This document shows positions 31,433 through 37,949 of a DNA stretch of 37,949 bases, piece by piece. Source of the DNA: an uncultured Collinsella sp. (GTDB lineage: Bacteria > Actinomycetota > Coriobacteriia > Coriobacteriales > Coriobacteriaceae); the NCBI GenBank assembly GCA_902495525.1, contig CABUXL010000016.1, forward strand, positions 1 to 37,949. Direction: 5' to 3'. Both the position numbers and the translations under genes were made by a program. How positions within the stretch are numbered: the first letter of the stretch is position 1; every line of letters starts with the position of its first letter. A model generated the notes under the pieces. It made no database searches, was not told the origin of the DNA, and saw nothing but the letters and a program-made list of their open reading frames with translations.

Positions 31433-32698
31433 ATGGAAAATGCAAAGTTAAAGAGCAGCAAGGTCTACGCATGGGTTCTCGTAATCGCGCTTGGCCTCAT
31501 GTCTGCTGGTACGACCGGATCCTATAGCGTAATCGCCGGCTCCTTCGTCGCGCCCGTGTGCGAGGAGTTCGGGTTTGACTATTCAATCTTCTCGTATTAC
31601 TTCACCGCGACGCTCATCGGTCTTGCGGCGGCGCTTCCGTTTGTCGGAAAACTCATCCCCAAGGTTGTTGGCAAGGTTTGGCTCCCCGTCGTCGAGCTTA
31701 TTCTGCTCGCCGCCGGCGCAGGCATGGCTTTCTACACCGAAGTTTGGATGTTCATCGCCGCTGGCGCCCTGATTGGCATTTGCTTCGCCTTCACCACCGG
31801 CGTCGCCATGTCCGACGTTATTGACCAGTGGTTCAAAAAATCTGGTGGCCTGGCAATTGGTCTCGCTTGGGCAGTGAACTCGATTTACATGCTCATCATG
31901 AGCCCCGTCATCACCTCTGTCATCGAGGCCGCTGGCTGGAGGACTGGTTATCTGGTGCTCGCTGGCGTCTCCGCCGTGCTCATTCTCCCCGCTTCCGTCC
32001 TGATTATCCGCTATAAGCCTCAGGACAAGGGCATGCTGCCCTATGGCTACGTCGAGGGCGAGACGGTCGCCGAGACCGAGGTGACGACCGAGGATAGCAC
32101 GCGTGGCGTTAGCTATGCGCGCGCCATTAAGTCGCCTGCCTTCTTCTTCTGCATCGGCTTCCTCTGCCTCGTTCAGCTCACTTGCTGCATGAACCAGCTC
32201 TTCCCGACGTATGCTTCCGAGGTTGGTTTTAGCCCCATGGTGGGCGGCTTCATGGTATCCGCTGCATCGCTCTTCGATCTGTTCCTCAATCCGATCGTCG
32301 GCACCACTTGCGATAGGTTCGGCAGCACGAAGGCCATTCTGGGCTGGCTCGCTGTCTCCATCCTCTCCTTTGTCATGCTCATGATGAGCAGCGGCAACTC
32401 GACGCTCAGCATCCTCGCAGCAGGCGTGAACGACGTAATGTACGTCATCGCTGGCACTGCCCTGACCGTTTTGGTTATGGATGTCTTTGGCTCCCGCGAT
32501 TTCGGTCGCATCTTCGCGCTGATCTGCTCCGTGGGCTATATCGTCGGCGCCTTTGGCATGCCCGTTATGATGAAGGTCTATGAGCTTGTCGGCTCCTTCC
32601 AGGGCGTCTTCATCTTCTGCATCGCATGCAACGTTATTATCGGCCTGTTCTTGCTGCTGGCAAAAAAGACTGGTAAGAACCTCTCCTGGGACGAATAG
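31433..32698 (+). CDS. MFS transporter (MFS-2)
   Basis: 421 residues, twelve helices, OFA-type. Nearly every motif of MFS-1 recurs: ALGLMSAGTTGSYSVIAGSF, MSDVIDQWF, QLTCCMNQLFPTYASEVGF, FGSRDFGRIFALIC and GAFGMPVMMKVYELVGSFQG. It begins 11 bp after the carbamoyltransferase with GGAG before the ATG and is in the same operon. Agmatine systems normally use an APC-family antiporter, so two MFS transporters in that role are unusual. One may import substrate and the other export product, or they may serve different conditions. Confidence 0.9.
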   Translation: MENAKLKSSKVYAWVLVIALGLMSAGTTGSYSVIAGSFVAPVCEEFGFDYSIFSYYFTATLIGLAAALPFVGKLIPKVVGKVWLPVVELILLAAGAGMAFYTEVWMFIAAGALIGICFAFTTGVAMSDVIDQWFKKSGGLAIGLAWAVNSIYMLIMSPVITSVIEAAGWRTGYLVLAGVSAVLILPASVLIIRYKPQDKGMLPYGYVEGETVAETEVTTEDSTRGVSYARAIKSPAFFFCIGFLCLVQLTCCMNQLFPTYASEVGFSPMVGGFMVSAASLFDLFLNPIVGTTCDRFGSTKAILGWLAVSILSFVMLMMSSGNSTLSILAAGVNDVMYVIAGTALTVLVMDVFGSRDFGRIFALICSVGYIVGAFGMPVMMKVYELVGSFQGVFIFCIACNVIIGLFLLLAKKTGKNLSWDE

Positions 32699-32747
32699 TT
32701 CGATTCGTCTTAGACATACGCTGTAGGGCTTAACCTGCAGCCGCTTT

Positions 32748-32778
32748 GGGGCATCGACTAACATCGGTGCCCCTTTTC
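32748..32778 (+). terminator. Rho-independent terminator of the deiminase operon
   Basis: GGGGCATCGA pairs with TCGGTGCCCC (one G-U), loop CTAACA, then TTTTC. Confidence 0.9.
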
Positions 32779-32782
32779 ATCG

Positions 32783-32815
32783 AATGTGACAAAGGAACAG
32801 CCACTTTGTCACATT
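32783..32815. repeat. 33-bp palindrome, copy 2
   Basis: AATGTGACAAAG and CTTTGTCACATT flank GAACAGCCA. Same length and outer arms as copy 1, with a changed centre. Confidence 0.85.
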
Positions 32816-32830
32816 GAGTGGCATGTAAAT

Positions 32831-33013
32831 CGAGGTCTAATACTTTTCCGAGAAGTGAACGGCCATACTTGGGCCTCCGAAGCATCGACATTTTTAGACG
32901 TCAAACCCGCAGGATTTGGCTGGCTAAACCGCAGGAAATTGCATCTCGAAAGTGCCGATGCTTCGGGGGCCCGTTTTCACTCGTTCACTTCTCGGGAAAA
33001 GTATTAGACCTCG
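32831..33013. repeat. 183-bp long inverted-repeat element (MITE-like)
   Basis: The outer arms 32831-32861 and 32982-33013 are complementary over 31 bases with one inserted G. An inner pair (32871-32894 and 32947-32970) is also complementary, mostly with G-U exceptions, so almost the whole element folds into one long imperfect hairpin. No coding frame. Either a non-autonomous mobile element or a structured RNA; no target-site duplication was identified. Confidence 0.8.
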
Positions 33014-33095
33014 TTGTATGGGGTGCGGCTGGAGGGTGGTCATCGTTCAGTAGCTACCTCTTCCTTGTGAATCGCCTGAAGCGCAAGGCATAATG

Positions 33096-33129
33096 CATGT
33101 GACAAAGGGACGGCCCCTTTGTTGTGTTG
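33096..33129. repeat. 33-bp palindrome, copy 3 (diverged)
   Basis: ATGTGACAAAGGGACGG-CCCCTTTG is as in copy 1, but the right end is TTGTGTT, pairing by G-U. It lies about 20 bp before the next gene. Confidence 0.7.
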
Positions 33130-33146
33130 ATATGAGAGAAGAGTAG

Positions 33147-34100
33147 ATGATCCTTTCGCTGGCCCCCATGGAGGGGATTACCGGGCATGTGTTCCGTCGC
33201 GTGCATGCGGAGTGCTTCGGTGCGCTCGATTGCTATTACACGCCGTTTTTGCCGCCGCCGCGGGTGGGAAACCGCTTTGGCGGCAAGGCGTTTAAGGAGA
33301 TCGATCCTGCCAATAACCAGGGGCTCAACGTGGTGCCTCAGCTGATGTCCAAGAACGCGGACGAGTTTGTGTGGGCGGCACAGGTGCTCGCCGACATGGG
33401 CTACCGCGAGGTCAATCTCAACCTGGGTTGCCCTTCGGGAACGGTTGTCGCCAAGGGCAAGGGCTCGGGTTTCTTGCGCAATCTCGACGAGCTCGAGGCG
33501 TTCTTAAGCGATGTGTGCGAGCGGTCGCCGTTGCCGGTGTCGGTAAAGACCAGGCTGGGGCTGGAGAATGACGACGAATACGAGCGCGTGCTCGATCTGT
33601 ATTGCCGCATGCCGTTGGCAGAGCTCATTGTGCATCCGCGCGTGCAAAAGGACCGCTATACGGGTTCGCCGCGCAAAGAGTTTTATGGCGAGACGCTGGA
33701 GCGTGCGCCGTTCCCCGTGGCATACAACGGCGACATTTTTGATCTTGAGGATATGGATGCGCTGGTGGAGGCTTATCCCGGGACACGCCATGTGATGCTG
33801 GGGCGTGGCTTGCTTGCGAATCCCGCGCTCGCTCGCATGGTCAAGGGCGGCCCTGCTGCAACGGCAGCCGAACTGCAGCGCTTCCACGACACGCTGTTTG
33901 CGGCCTATGCAGAAGAGATTGGCGGTAACGCGGTCTTTCGCATGAAGGAGTGGTGGTTCTACGCCAAATGCGCCTTCGCCGACCCCGCTACCGTTCACAA
34001 GCTCGTACGTAAGACCAAAAAGGTCGACGAGTACCGTGCCGCCGTCGAGCGGGTCTTTCGCGAGCAGCCACTCGCACCCATAGCTCGCTTCCGCGGCTAG
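33147..34100 (+). CDS. tRNA-dihydrouridine synthase
   Basis: 317 residues, FMN TIM-barrel of the Dus family that reduces uridines in the tRNA D-loop using NADPH. Seen: LAPMEGITG at the start, NLNLGCPSGTVVAKGKGSGF with catalytic C95, KTRLGL, NGDIFD and LGRGLLANP for FMN phosphate. The ATG at 33147 follows GAGAAGAG. A single gene with hairpin repeats on both sides. Which Dus class it is (DusA/B/C) is not settled; length fits the shorter DusC/DusB group. Confidence 0.92.
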   Translation: MILSLAPMEGITGHVFRRVHAECFGALDCYYTPFLPPPRVGNRFGGKAFKEIDPANNQGLNVVPQLMSKNADEFVWAAQVLADMGYREVNLNLGCPSGTVVAKGKGSGFLRNLDELEAFLSDVCERSPLPVSVKTRLGLENDDEYERVLDLYCRMPLAELIVHPRVQKDRYTGSPRKEFYGETLERAPFPVAYNGDIFDLEDMDALVEAYPGTRHVMLGRGLLANPALARMVKGGPAATAAELQRFHDTLFAAYAEEIGGNAVFRMKEWWFYAKCAFADPATVHKLVRKTKKVDEYRAAVERVFREQPLAPIARFRG

Positions 34101-34109
34101 TTAGACATC

Positions 34110-34198
34110 GGGGACGTTCTTTAACGACTAGTCATTTAAGAACGTCCCCAACGACTACCCCCAATGCCTACTCATTTAAGTGCGTCCCCAATGAGTAG
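34110..34198. repeat. two related hairpin repeats after dus
   Basis: GGGGACGTTCTT/AAGAACGTCCCC (34110-34121, 34138-34149) is a 12-bp stem; CTACTCATT/AATGAGTAG (34168-34176, 34190-34198) is the next. Both contain CATTTAAG-x2-CGTCCCC, so they look like diverged units of one repeat; TAGTCATACAAGAACGTCC near 34872 resembles it. The first may terminate dus. Confidence 0.7.
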
Positions 34199-34200
34199 CA

Positions 34201-34265
34201 AAAAGTTGTACGCCAGCATCCAAAGATGTCGAAAAATGTCGACTTTGGATGCTGGTGTATATGTT
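34201..34265 (-). repeat. 65-bp hairpin repeat, copy A, likely terminator
   Basis: Read leftward, ACCAGCATCCAAAGTCGAC pairs with the complementary half around ATTTTTC and the stem is followed by ACAACTTTTT, so it ends transcription of the leftward gene at 34288. Copy B at 35281-35345 is identical apart from three bases, including the loop. Confidence 0.8.
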
Positions 34266-34287
34266 TGGGTCGGCGGGGGAGTTGAGT

Positions 34288-34554
34288 CTAGGCAATCATT
34301 GCATCGAGCGTGATGAGCTCCCTGAGTCGCTCCGTGCGTGTTTGCCCATGGCGCTTTGCTTTTGCGTCAAACGCATCAAGAACAGACTCACCCACACGTG
34401 CCGATAAAACAACGCTTGGCTCATCGGAGATCGACGGCCTTCCCAGCTTGATGGTGCGACCCTTCGGCCACTCATCTATTTCGTATGCCTTCGCGGCTTT
34501 CTCCAACTCTCCGGGCGCAAACCCCATCATCTTTTCGAGCTGCTTAGCATCCAT
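34288..34554 (-). CDS. ribbon-helix-helix (CopG-type) protein
   Basis: 88 residues. The C-terminal part VVLSARVGESVLDAFDAKAK and RTERLRELI fits a ribbon-helix-helix DNA-binding fold, as in antitoxins. The N-terminal part (MDAKQLEKMMGFAPGELEKA) is a helical linker with WPKGRTIKLGRPS. The ATG at 34552-34554 has AGGAGG upstream. No toxin gene is recognisable on either side, so it may be an orphan antitoxin or a plain regulator. An autoregulatory palindrome lies in its promoter region (34617-34632). Confidence 0.8.
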   Translation of the reverse strand: MDAKQLEKMMGFAPGELEKAAKAYEIDEWPKGRTIKLGRPSISDEPSVVLSARVGESVLDAFDAKAKRHGQTRTERLRELITLDAMIA

Positions 34555-34616
34555 GGCGCCTCCTATCGATCGACATAATGTCGAGCGCCGGTTCTCGGAT
34601 TCTCTTTTTGAATACA

Positions 34617-34632
34617 ATTTTGTAGACAAAAT
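34617..34632 (-). promoter_or_regulatory. probable autoregulatory palindrome
   Basis: ATTTTGT-AG-ACAAAAT is a perfect 7-bp dyad between TTGTAT and TATTC on the leftward strand, which resemble -35 and -10 sites (16-bp spacer). Likely bound by the ribbon-helix-helix protein. A second small dyad CGACATAATGTCG lies at 34571-34583. Confidence 0.5.
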
Positions 34633-34828
34633 ACAAGCAGTTTATCGGGCTAATTAGCTTGTTTTGACCTGCCTGTTCGATAGGAAATGAGCATTGACGG
34701 CTTCGATACTCCTTTGCTTTTCAGCTTGGAATTTGGATGCTCATTGAACTTCCGGAGGGGAGCGCTTTATTAAGCTATCGAGATTCTGGGCAGGAGCTCT
34801 CACTGGTCTTCGGTAATGGGACCAGCTT

Positions 34829-34855
34829 AATTCGCGACACAGTGTGTCGCGAATT
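34829..34855. repeat. perfect 27-bp palindrome
   Basis: AATTCGCGACAC and GTGTCGCGAATT flank AGT. No gene next to it and no T-run. Nothing else is identified in 34640-34957 apart from a weak CTGGTC/GACCAG stem before it. Confidence 0.8.
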
Positions 34856-34957
34856 GGAGTAGTCGTTGGGTGTCCTTCAATGGCTAGTCATACAAGAACG
34901 TCCAAGTGCCGGATTTTGTCATTTAGTGTCGTTCTCAGCGACTATTCTGGAGGGTCG

Positions 34958-35185
34958 TGGTCAAAAAAGGGCAAATATGAGTACTGTTGCAATTATGGTT
35001 GCATTTATTTTGCTATAAATAGTAGCTCCTGATGAGATTTGTTCCCATTAGGAGTAACTTTTATTGAACATATGAGGAGAAATAGCGTCATCTGCGGGCG
35101 CATGGGACGTTGAATAGTTCCTGAAATGATCAAAATTGCTGCTACTAAACAGGTAGCAGTACTCACATTTGCCCTCTTTTGACCA
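34958..35185. repeat. 228-bp long inverted-repeat element (MITE-like)
   Basis: The terminal arms 34958-34986 and 35157-35185 are 29-bp inverted repeats with two mismatches, starting TGGTCAAAAAAGGGCAAATA on the left. Flanking bases (GGAGGGTCG on the left, TAGCTCCCTCGG on the right) still partly match. The interior has a smaller CTCCTGATG/CATTAGGAG hairpin and no credible coding sequence. It fits a miniature inverted-repeat element or a large RNA hairpin. Confidence 0.75.
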
Positions 35186-35280
35186 TAGCTCCCTCGGAAA
35201 CTCTTTCCCGAGGCATCAAACAGCCATAATCCAAAGGTCGCCTCAAACAATTAGCCGGTTAAGAGCGTCCATGGCTACCC

Positions 35281-35345
35281 AAAAGTTGTACGCCAGCATC
35301 CAAAGATGTCGAAAAATGTCGACTTTGGATACTGGCGTACATGTT
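35281..35345 (-). repeat. 65-bp hairpin repeat, copy B, likely terminator
   Basis: The same hairpin as copy A exactly 1080 bp further on, again just after the stop of a leftward gene (glutaredoxin) with a TTTT tail leftward. Confidence 0.8.
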
Positions 35346-35385
35346 CGGCCGTATGGGTTGGGGTGGGCCGGTTGCAATGCGCGTG

Positions 35386-35631
35386 CTAGAGCAGGTTCTT
35401 CTGCACCCACGCGATGATGTCGCTCGATTCGTAGAGCGGCTTGCCGTCAGTGAACAGGCAGGGAACCTGGCGTTTTCCGCCGACGGCGATGAGCGTCTGC
35501 TCGGCCTCGGTATCGGTCGAGATATTGCGCTCGGGGATGGTCACACCGTTATCGGCAAGGAATCGCTTGACTTTTATGCAATACGGGCAGCCGGTCATAA
35601 CGTACAGCGTGAGCTCATGATTAGTAGCCAT
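35386..35631 (-). CDS. glutaredoxin
   Basis: 81 residues. The thioredoxin fold of glutaredoxins with active site CPYC (YVMTGCPYCIKVK), the VPCLF cis-Pro loop (RQVPCLFTDG) and the C-terminal ESSDIIAWVQK. A thiol oxidoreductase for cytoplasmic disulfides or, in Grx of this length, a partner of ribonucleotide reductase. ATG 35629-35631 with GGAGAC upstream; an upstream ATG would add an unrelated tail. Downstream is hairpin copy B. Confidence 0.9.
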   Translation of the reverse strand: MATNHELTLYVMTGCPYCIKVKRFLADNGVTIPERNISTDTEAEQTLIAVGGKRQVPCLFTDGKPLYESSDIIAWVQKNLL

Positions 35632-35682
35632 AGGTCTCCAATCGGTTGAGGTTTCGATTGAAATACCCAAAGCAGCCGCGGT

Positions 35683-36510
35683 CTATGCGCGCGTCAACGA
35701 CGACTCGATGGCCTGGACCAGAAACGCCGTGGCTCCGGTGCCGCAGGGCTTGTCGTAGTAGTCAACAAAGCGCTGATCGGCAAGATAGCCGTGGGCGAGG
35801 CCCAGGTATGCTTCGTCTTGGGGCTCGTGCCCCCAGTTAAGGGCAATCCATCGACGGTGCATTGCGACAAGTTTGTGGGCCTCGTTGCTCTCTGGGTCGC
35901 CAATGCCCATGGCAATCGAAAGCTGGCCCAGAACAGCGCGTTCAAGTTCCTTCATGTCGTTCCATGTCTCGGGGTCCATGTCCAGCAGCGCTTCATTTGC
36001 TGCATCGATAGCCTCATCGCCATAGCGTGCCCGCGCTTCGGCGCCGTAGCGCTCCTCGTTTTCCTGCACGGTGCGCCAGCGCTCCAGTTGCGGCAGGACG
36101 GCGCCCATGAGCGAGACGGCTTCGTCGAGCGACATGCCGGTGTTTTGCGCCAGCCGCGGGGCGCAATCCTCGATCATCGCCTCCATGGTGGTGTCGTAGG
36201 TGTACTTGCCGTGGTCGTAGCACCACTTGCAGTAATGGTCGGTCGTGGCGCCCGTGGCATCGGTGCCGCAGTCGTCGGGCGTGAGTATCATGCCGCAGCT
36301 CTGGCAATAATGCTCGGGCATTTCGAGCAGGTGAGACAGGGGCTCGCCGGTTACGGCGGCGATGAGCTTCATCATGTCGATGCCCGGGGTGACCTCGTCG
36401 CGCTCCCAACGGCTGACGGCTTGGCGCGTGACAAAGAGTTTGGCGGCGAGCTGCTCTTGGGTAAGGTGATGCGCGCGACGGATGGCAATGAGCTTTTCTG
36501 CAAAGGCCAT
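35683..36510 (-). CDS. XRE-type regulator with zinc ribbon and TipAS-like domain
   Basis: 275 residues in three parts: an N-terminal XRE/Cro helix-turn-helix (1-60: AIRRAHHLTQEQLAAKLFVT and RQAVSRWE), a putative zinc ribbon with Cys pairs CQSCGM and CKWCYD (69-97), and a C-terminal TipAS-like helical domain (about 140-270: ALLDMDPETWNDMKELERAV, then AMHRRWIALNWGHEPQDEAY and CGTGATAFLVQAI). TipAS domains bind peptide antibiotics. Divergent from the TrmO gene. The ATG at 36508-36510 has AAAGGAG upstream. Target genes unknown. Confidence 0.88.
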   Translation of the reverse strand: MAFAEKLIAIRRAHHLTQEQLAAKLFVTRQAVSRWERDEVTPGIDMMKLIAAVTGEPLSHLLEMPEHYCQSCGMILTPDDCGTDATGATTDHYCKWCYDHGKYTYDTTMEAMIEDCAPRLAQNTGMSLDEAVSLMGAVLPQLERWRTVQENEERYGAEARARYGDEAIDAANEALLDMDPETWNDMKELERAVLGQLSIAMGIGDPESNEAHKLVAMHRRWIALNWGHEPQDEAYLGLAHGYLADQRFVDYYDKPCGTGATAFLVQAIESSLTRA

Positions 36511-36638
36511 AGCGGCTCCTTTCTGCTGGTTGATGGCTTAAGCATACGCGGCGGCAGGCGCCCTTCCAAGCAACCGTTGGTTGCACGACAGGAGTCCGCG
36601 GCGAAGAATTGCGCGCAACGCCCCACGCCTCCATGCCG

Positions 36639-36644
36639 TACAAT
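36639..36644 (+). promoter_or_regulatory. -10 box suggesting leaderless trmO mRNA
   Basis: TACAAT ends eight bases before the ATG at 36652, and no ribosome site lies between. Transcription would start at or next to the ATG. A -35 is not clear. Confidence 0.4.
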
Positions 36645-36651
36645 GACCGGC

Positions 36652-37389
36652 ATGGAACCTATTGCACACATACATACCGACCTGCCGCAGAAGTTCGGCA
36701 TTCCGCGCAACAGCTTTTTGGCGCCTCATCTGCAGGGACGCATCGTTTTTGAGCCGGAATTTGCCTCCAATGCAGCGGTTGAGGGTCTGGACTCCTTCTC
36801 TCACCTGTGGCTGCTGTGGCGCTTCGAAAACGGAACGCCCGGCGGCACGGCTAAGGACATAGCTGCCGATGCCAAGTCGCAGGACAGGTCTGGCACCAAC
36901 GCAAAATGGTCGAAAACTGTGCGTCCGCCGCGCCTGGGTGGAGCCGAGCGTGTGGGCGTCTTTGCCACGCGCAGCCCGTTTCGCCCTAATCCCATCGGTC
37001 TCACCTGCGTCAAGCTCGATCGCGTCGAGTTCACCGACGATGGCCCCATCATCCATGTGCTGGGGGCCGATCTGCGTGACGGCACGCCCATCTACGACAT
37101 TAAGCCCTACATCCCGTTTGCGGATTGCCACTTGGATGCGACCGGCGGCTGGATTGAGGATGCTCCGTGGCAAGAGCTCGATGTTGAGTTTCCGCAAGCT
37201 CTGCAGGATATGGTCCCGCCCGCAAAGATTTCTGGCTTGGTCGAGGTCCTTCGCCAAGATCCACGCCGCGCGGGCAGCAAGCACGAGCCGCACCGCGTTT
37301 ACCACTTGGCCTACGCCGGGCTCGACATATCGTTTACGGTCGACGAAACCCAGCTAACCGTAGTCGCCGTCAACGACGCGCGAGACTAA
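36652..37389 (+). CDS. trmO: TrmO/TsaA-like tRNA m6t6A37 methyltransferase
   Basis: 245 residues of the TsaA (VirR/TrmO) family, which methylates N6-threonylcarbamoyladenosine at position 37 of some tRNAs with SAM. Family motifs: PRLGGAERVGVFATRSPFRP and NPIGLT, DGTPIYDIKPYIP, and a C-terminal TrmO domain (about 170-240). ATG 36652 was chosen; ATG 36643 in the same frame would overlap the -10. No ribosome site is visible. Divergent from the XRE gene. Confidence 0.88.
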   Translation: MEPIAHIHTDLPQKFGIPRNSFLAPHLQGRIVFEPEFASNAAVEGLDSFSHLWLLWRFENGTPGGTAKDIAADAKSQDRSGTNAKWSKTVRPPRLGGAERVGVFATRSPFRPNPIGLTCVKLDRVEFTDDGPIIHVLGADLRDGTPIYDIKPYIPFADCHLDATGGWIEDAPWQELDVEFPQALQDMVPPAKISGLVEVLRQDPRRAGSKHEPHRVYHLAYAGLDISFTVDETQLTVVAVNDARD

Positions 37390-37501
37390 CCAACCATTCG
37401 TCCGCACCCGTCAAATTAAGCGCCAAACCCCGCTCCAAAACCGCCCACGCTGGTGGACAATAACGCCTATCGAAACAATCAACTTTGCACGGGGGCTCAG
37501 C

Positions 37502-37949
37502 ATGAAATATGACTTTAGCTCGCTTATCGACCGCCACGGCATGGACTCCATCGCCGTTGATTCTTGGGGTGAGATCCCCGGCATGGCTCCAAACGCACCC
37601 GACGAGGGCTTCGATCGCATTCCCATGTGGGTGGCGGACATGAACTTCGCCACGGTGCCCACGGTCTAGGAGTACATCATTCAGCGTGCCCAGCACCCCA
37701 TGTTTGGCTATTTCAATCCGCGCCCCGAGTACTTCGACCGCATCATCGAATGGCAGAGCCGTCGCAACGGCGTTGAGGGCTTGGCGCCGGAGCATATCGG
37801 CTACGAAAACGGCGTGCTGGGCGGTGTCGTGTCGACGCTGCGTGCGTATGTTCAGCCGGGCGATGCGGTGCTGGTCCACAGCCCTACCTACATCGGCTTT
37901 ACCAAGTCCATTGAGGCCGCGGGCTATCACATTGTCCACAGCCCGCTTA
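37502..37949 (+). pseudogene. MalY/PatB-type PLP aminotransferase gene with in-frame amber codon
   Basis: From ATG 37502 (GGGGGC upstream) the frame reads MKYDFSSLIDRHGMDSIAVD, IPMWVADMNFATVPTV, then TAG at 37667-37669, and continues in the same frame EYIIQRAQHPMFGYFNPRPE to GYENGVLGGVVSTLRAYVQP at the window edge. These are the N-terminal and early cofactor-domain motifs of cystathionine beta-lyase/MalY-type fold-I aminotransferases. The amber replaces a likely Gln codon (CAG to TAG). With no shift and good downstream coding, the break is a single base change. It may be a recent pseudogene or a sequence error. Confidence 0.85.

Noticed and set aside
30336..31472. 378-codon leftward frame over the carbamoyltransferase
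   Set aside because: Antisense to STRTR/HPTQ-bearing coding sequence; no ribosome site.
31583..32764. 393-codon leftward frame over MFS-2
   Set aside because: Antisense shadow of a membrane protein gene, rich in charged residues without motifs.
34288..34629. Longer start for the ribbon-helix-helix gene
   Set aside because: AGGAGG lies right before the internal ATG at 34554, and the extension covers the operator-like palindrome.
35005..35250. 81-codon leftward frame
   Set aside because: It lies across the inverted-repeat element, lacks a ribosome site and has no recognisable pattern.
37667..37669. Amber as pyrrolysine
   Set aside because: The place is a surface Gln-type position in a PLP enzyme, and no pyl genes are in the window.

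Overview
The window is chromosomal DNA of a GC-rich anaerobic bacterium, most likely a Coriobacteriia member close to Collinsella. This is inferred from gene content: a CD1871A/polyferredoxin/TlpA operon, a PadR-DUF1700 operon, an LAXTG-type surface protein, an atypical second type IIA topoisomerase pair, and families of intergenic hairpin repeats. No rRNA, tRNA, CRISPR array, phage or intact insertion sequence was seen.

Layout. 1-2.4 kb: two aldo/keto reductase genes and a LysR regulator; both reductase promoters carry the same TATAAC-N2-TGGGGT element, 82-83 bp from the start codons, so they look like one small regulon. 2.4-5.7 kb: a MerR regulator divergent from a carboxymuconolactone decarboxylase/cupin fusion, an alpha/beta hydrolase and an FMN reductase-type flavodoxin, with a MerR-like dyad between. 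5.7-6.3 kb: a decayed ATPase gene. 6.4-10.7 kb: paired topoisomerase subunits. 11-16.6 kb: a 1455-residue wall-anchored surface protein with a LuxR-type regulator upstream. 16.9-18.1 kb: PadR, DUF1700 and a short membrane protein. 18.5-19.1 kb: two gene remnants fused head-on, one an arginase piece. 19.1-23.2 kb: a two-component system divergent from a thiol/Fe-S membrane redox operon ending in a strong terminator. 23.3-26.6 kb: a fused ABC ATPase/FtsX permease.

26.6-32.8 kb is the most interesting part: MFS transporter, convergent TetR, agmatine-deiminase-family enzyme, carbamoyltransferase and a second, closely similar MFS transporter. TetR-like operator sequences sit before the first transporter, tetR and the deiminase. 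The chemistry looks like catabolism of a guanidino compound through a ureido intermediate to an amine plus carbamoyl phosphate. The carbamoyltransferase has HELP where ornithine carbamoyltransferases have HCLP, and its second-substrate region is also unlike ornithine enzymes, so the substrate is probably not ornithine and may be new.

32.8-37.9 kb: housekeeping and small regulatory genes (tRNA-dihydrouridine synthase, ribbon-helix-helix protein, glutaredoxin, XRE/zinc-ribbon regulator, TrmO) in a region packed with palindromes: three copies of a 33-bp palindrome, two copies of a 65-bp hairpin, and two long inverted-repeat elements of about 183 and 228 bp. The window ends in a MalY/PatB-type aminotransferase gene interrupted by an in-frame amber codon.

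Decay is a theme: fragments of two flavodoxin-fold genes, an ATPase, an arginase, an unknown gene and the MalY gene are all recognisable.
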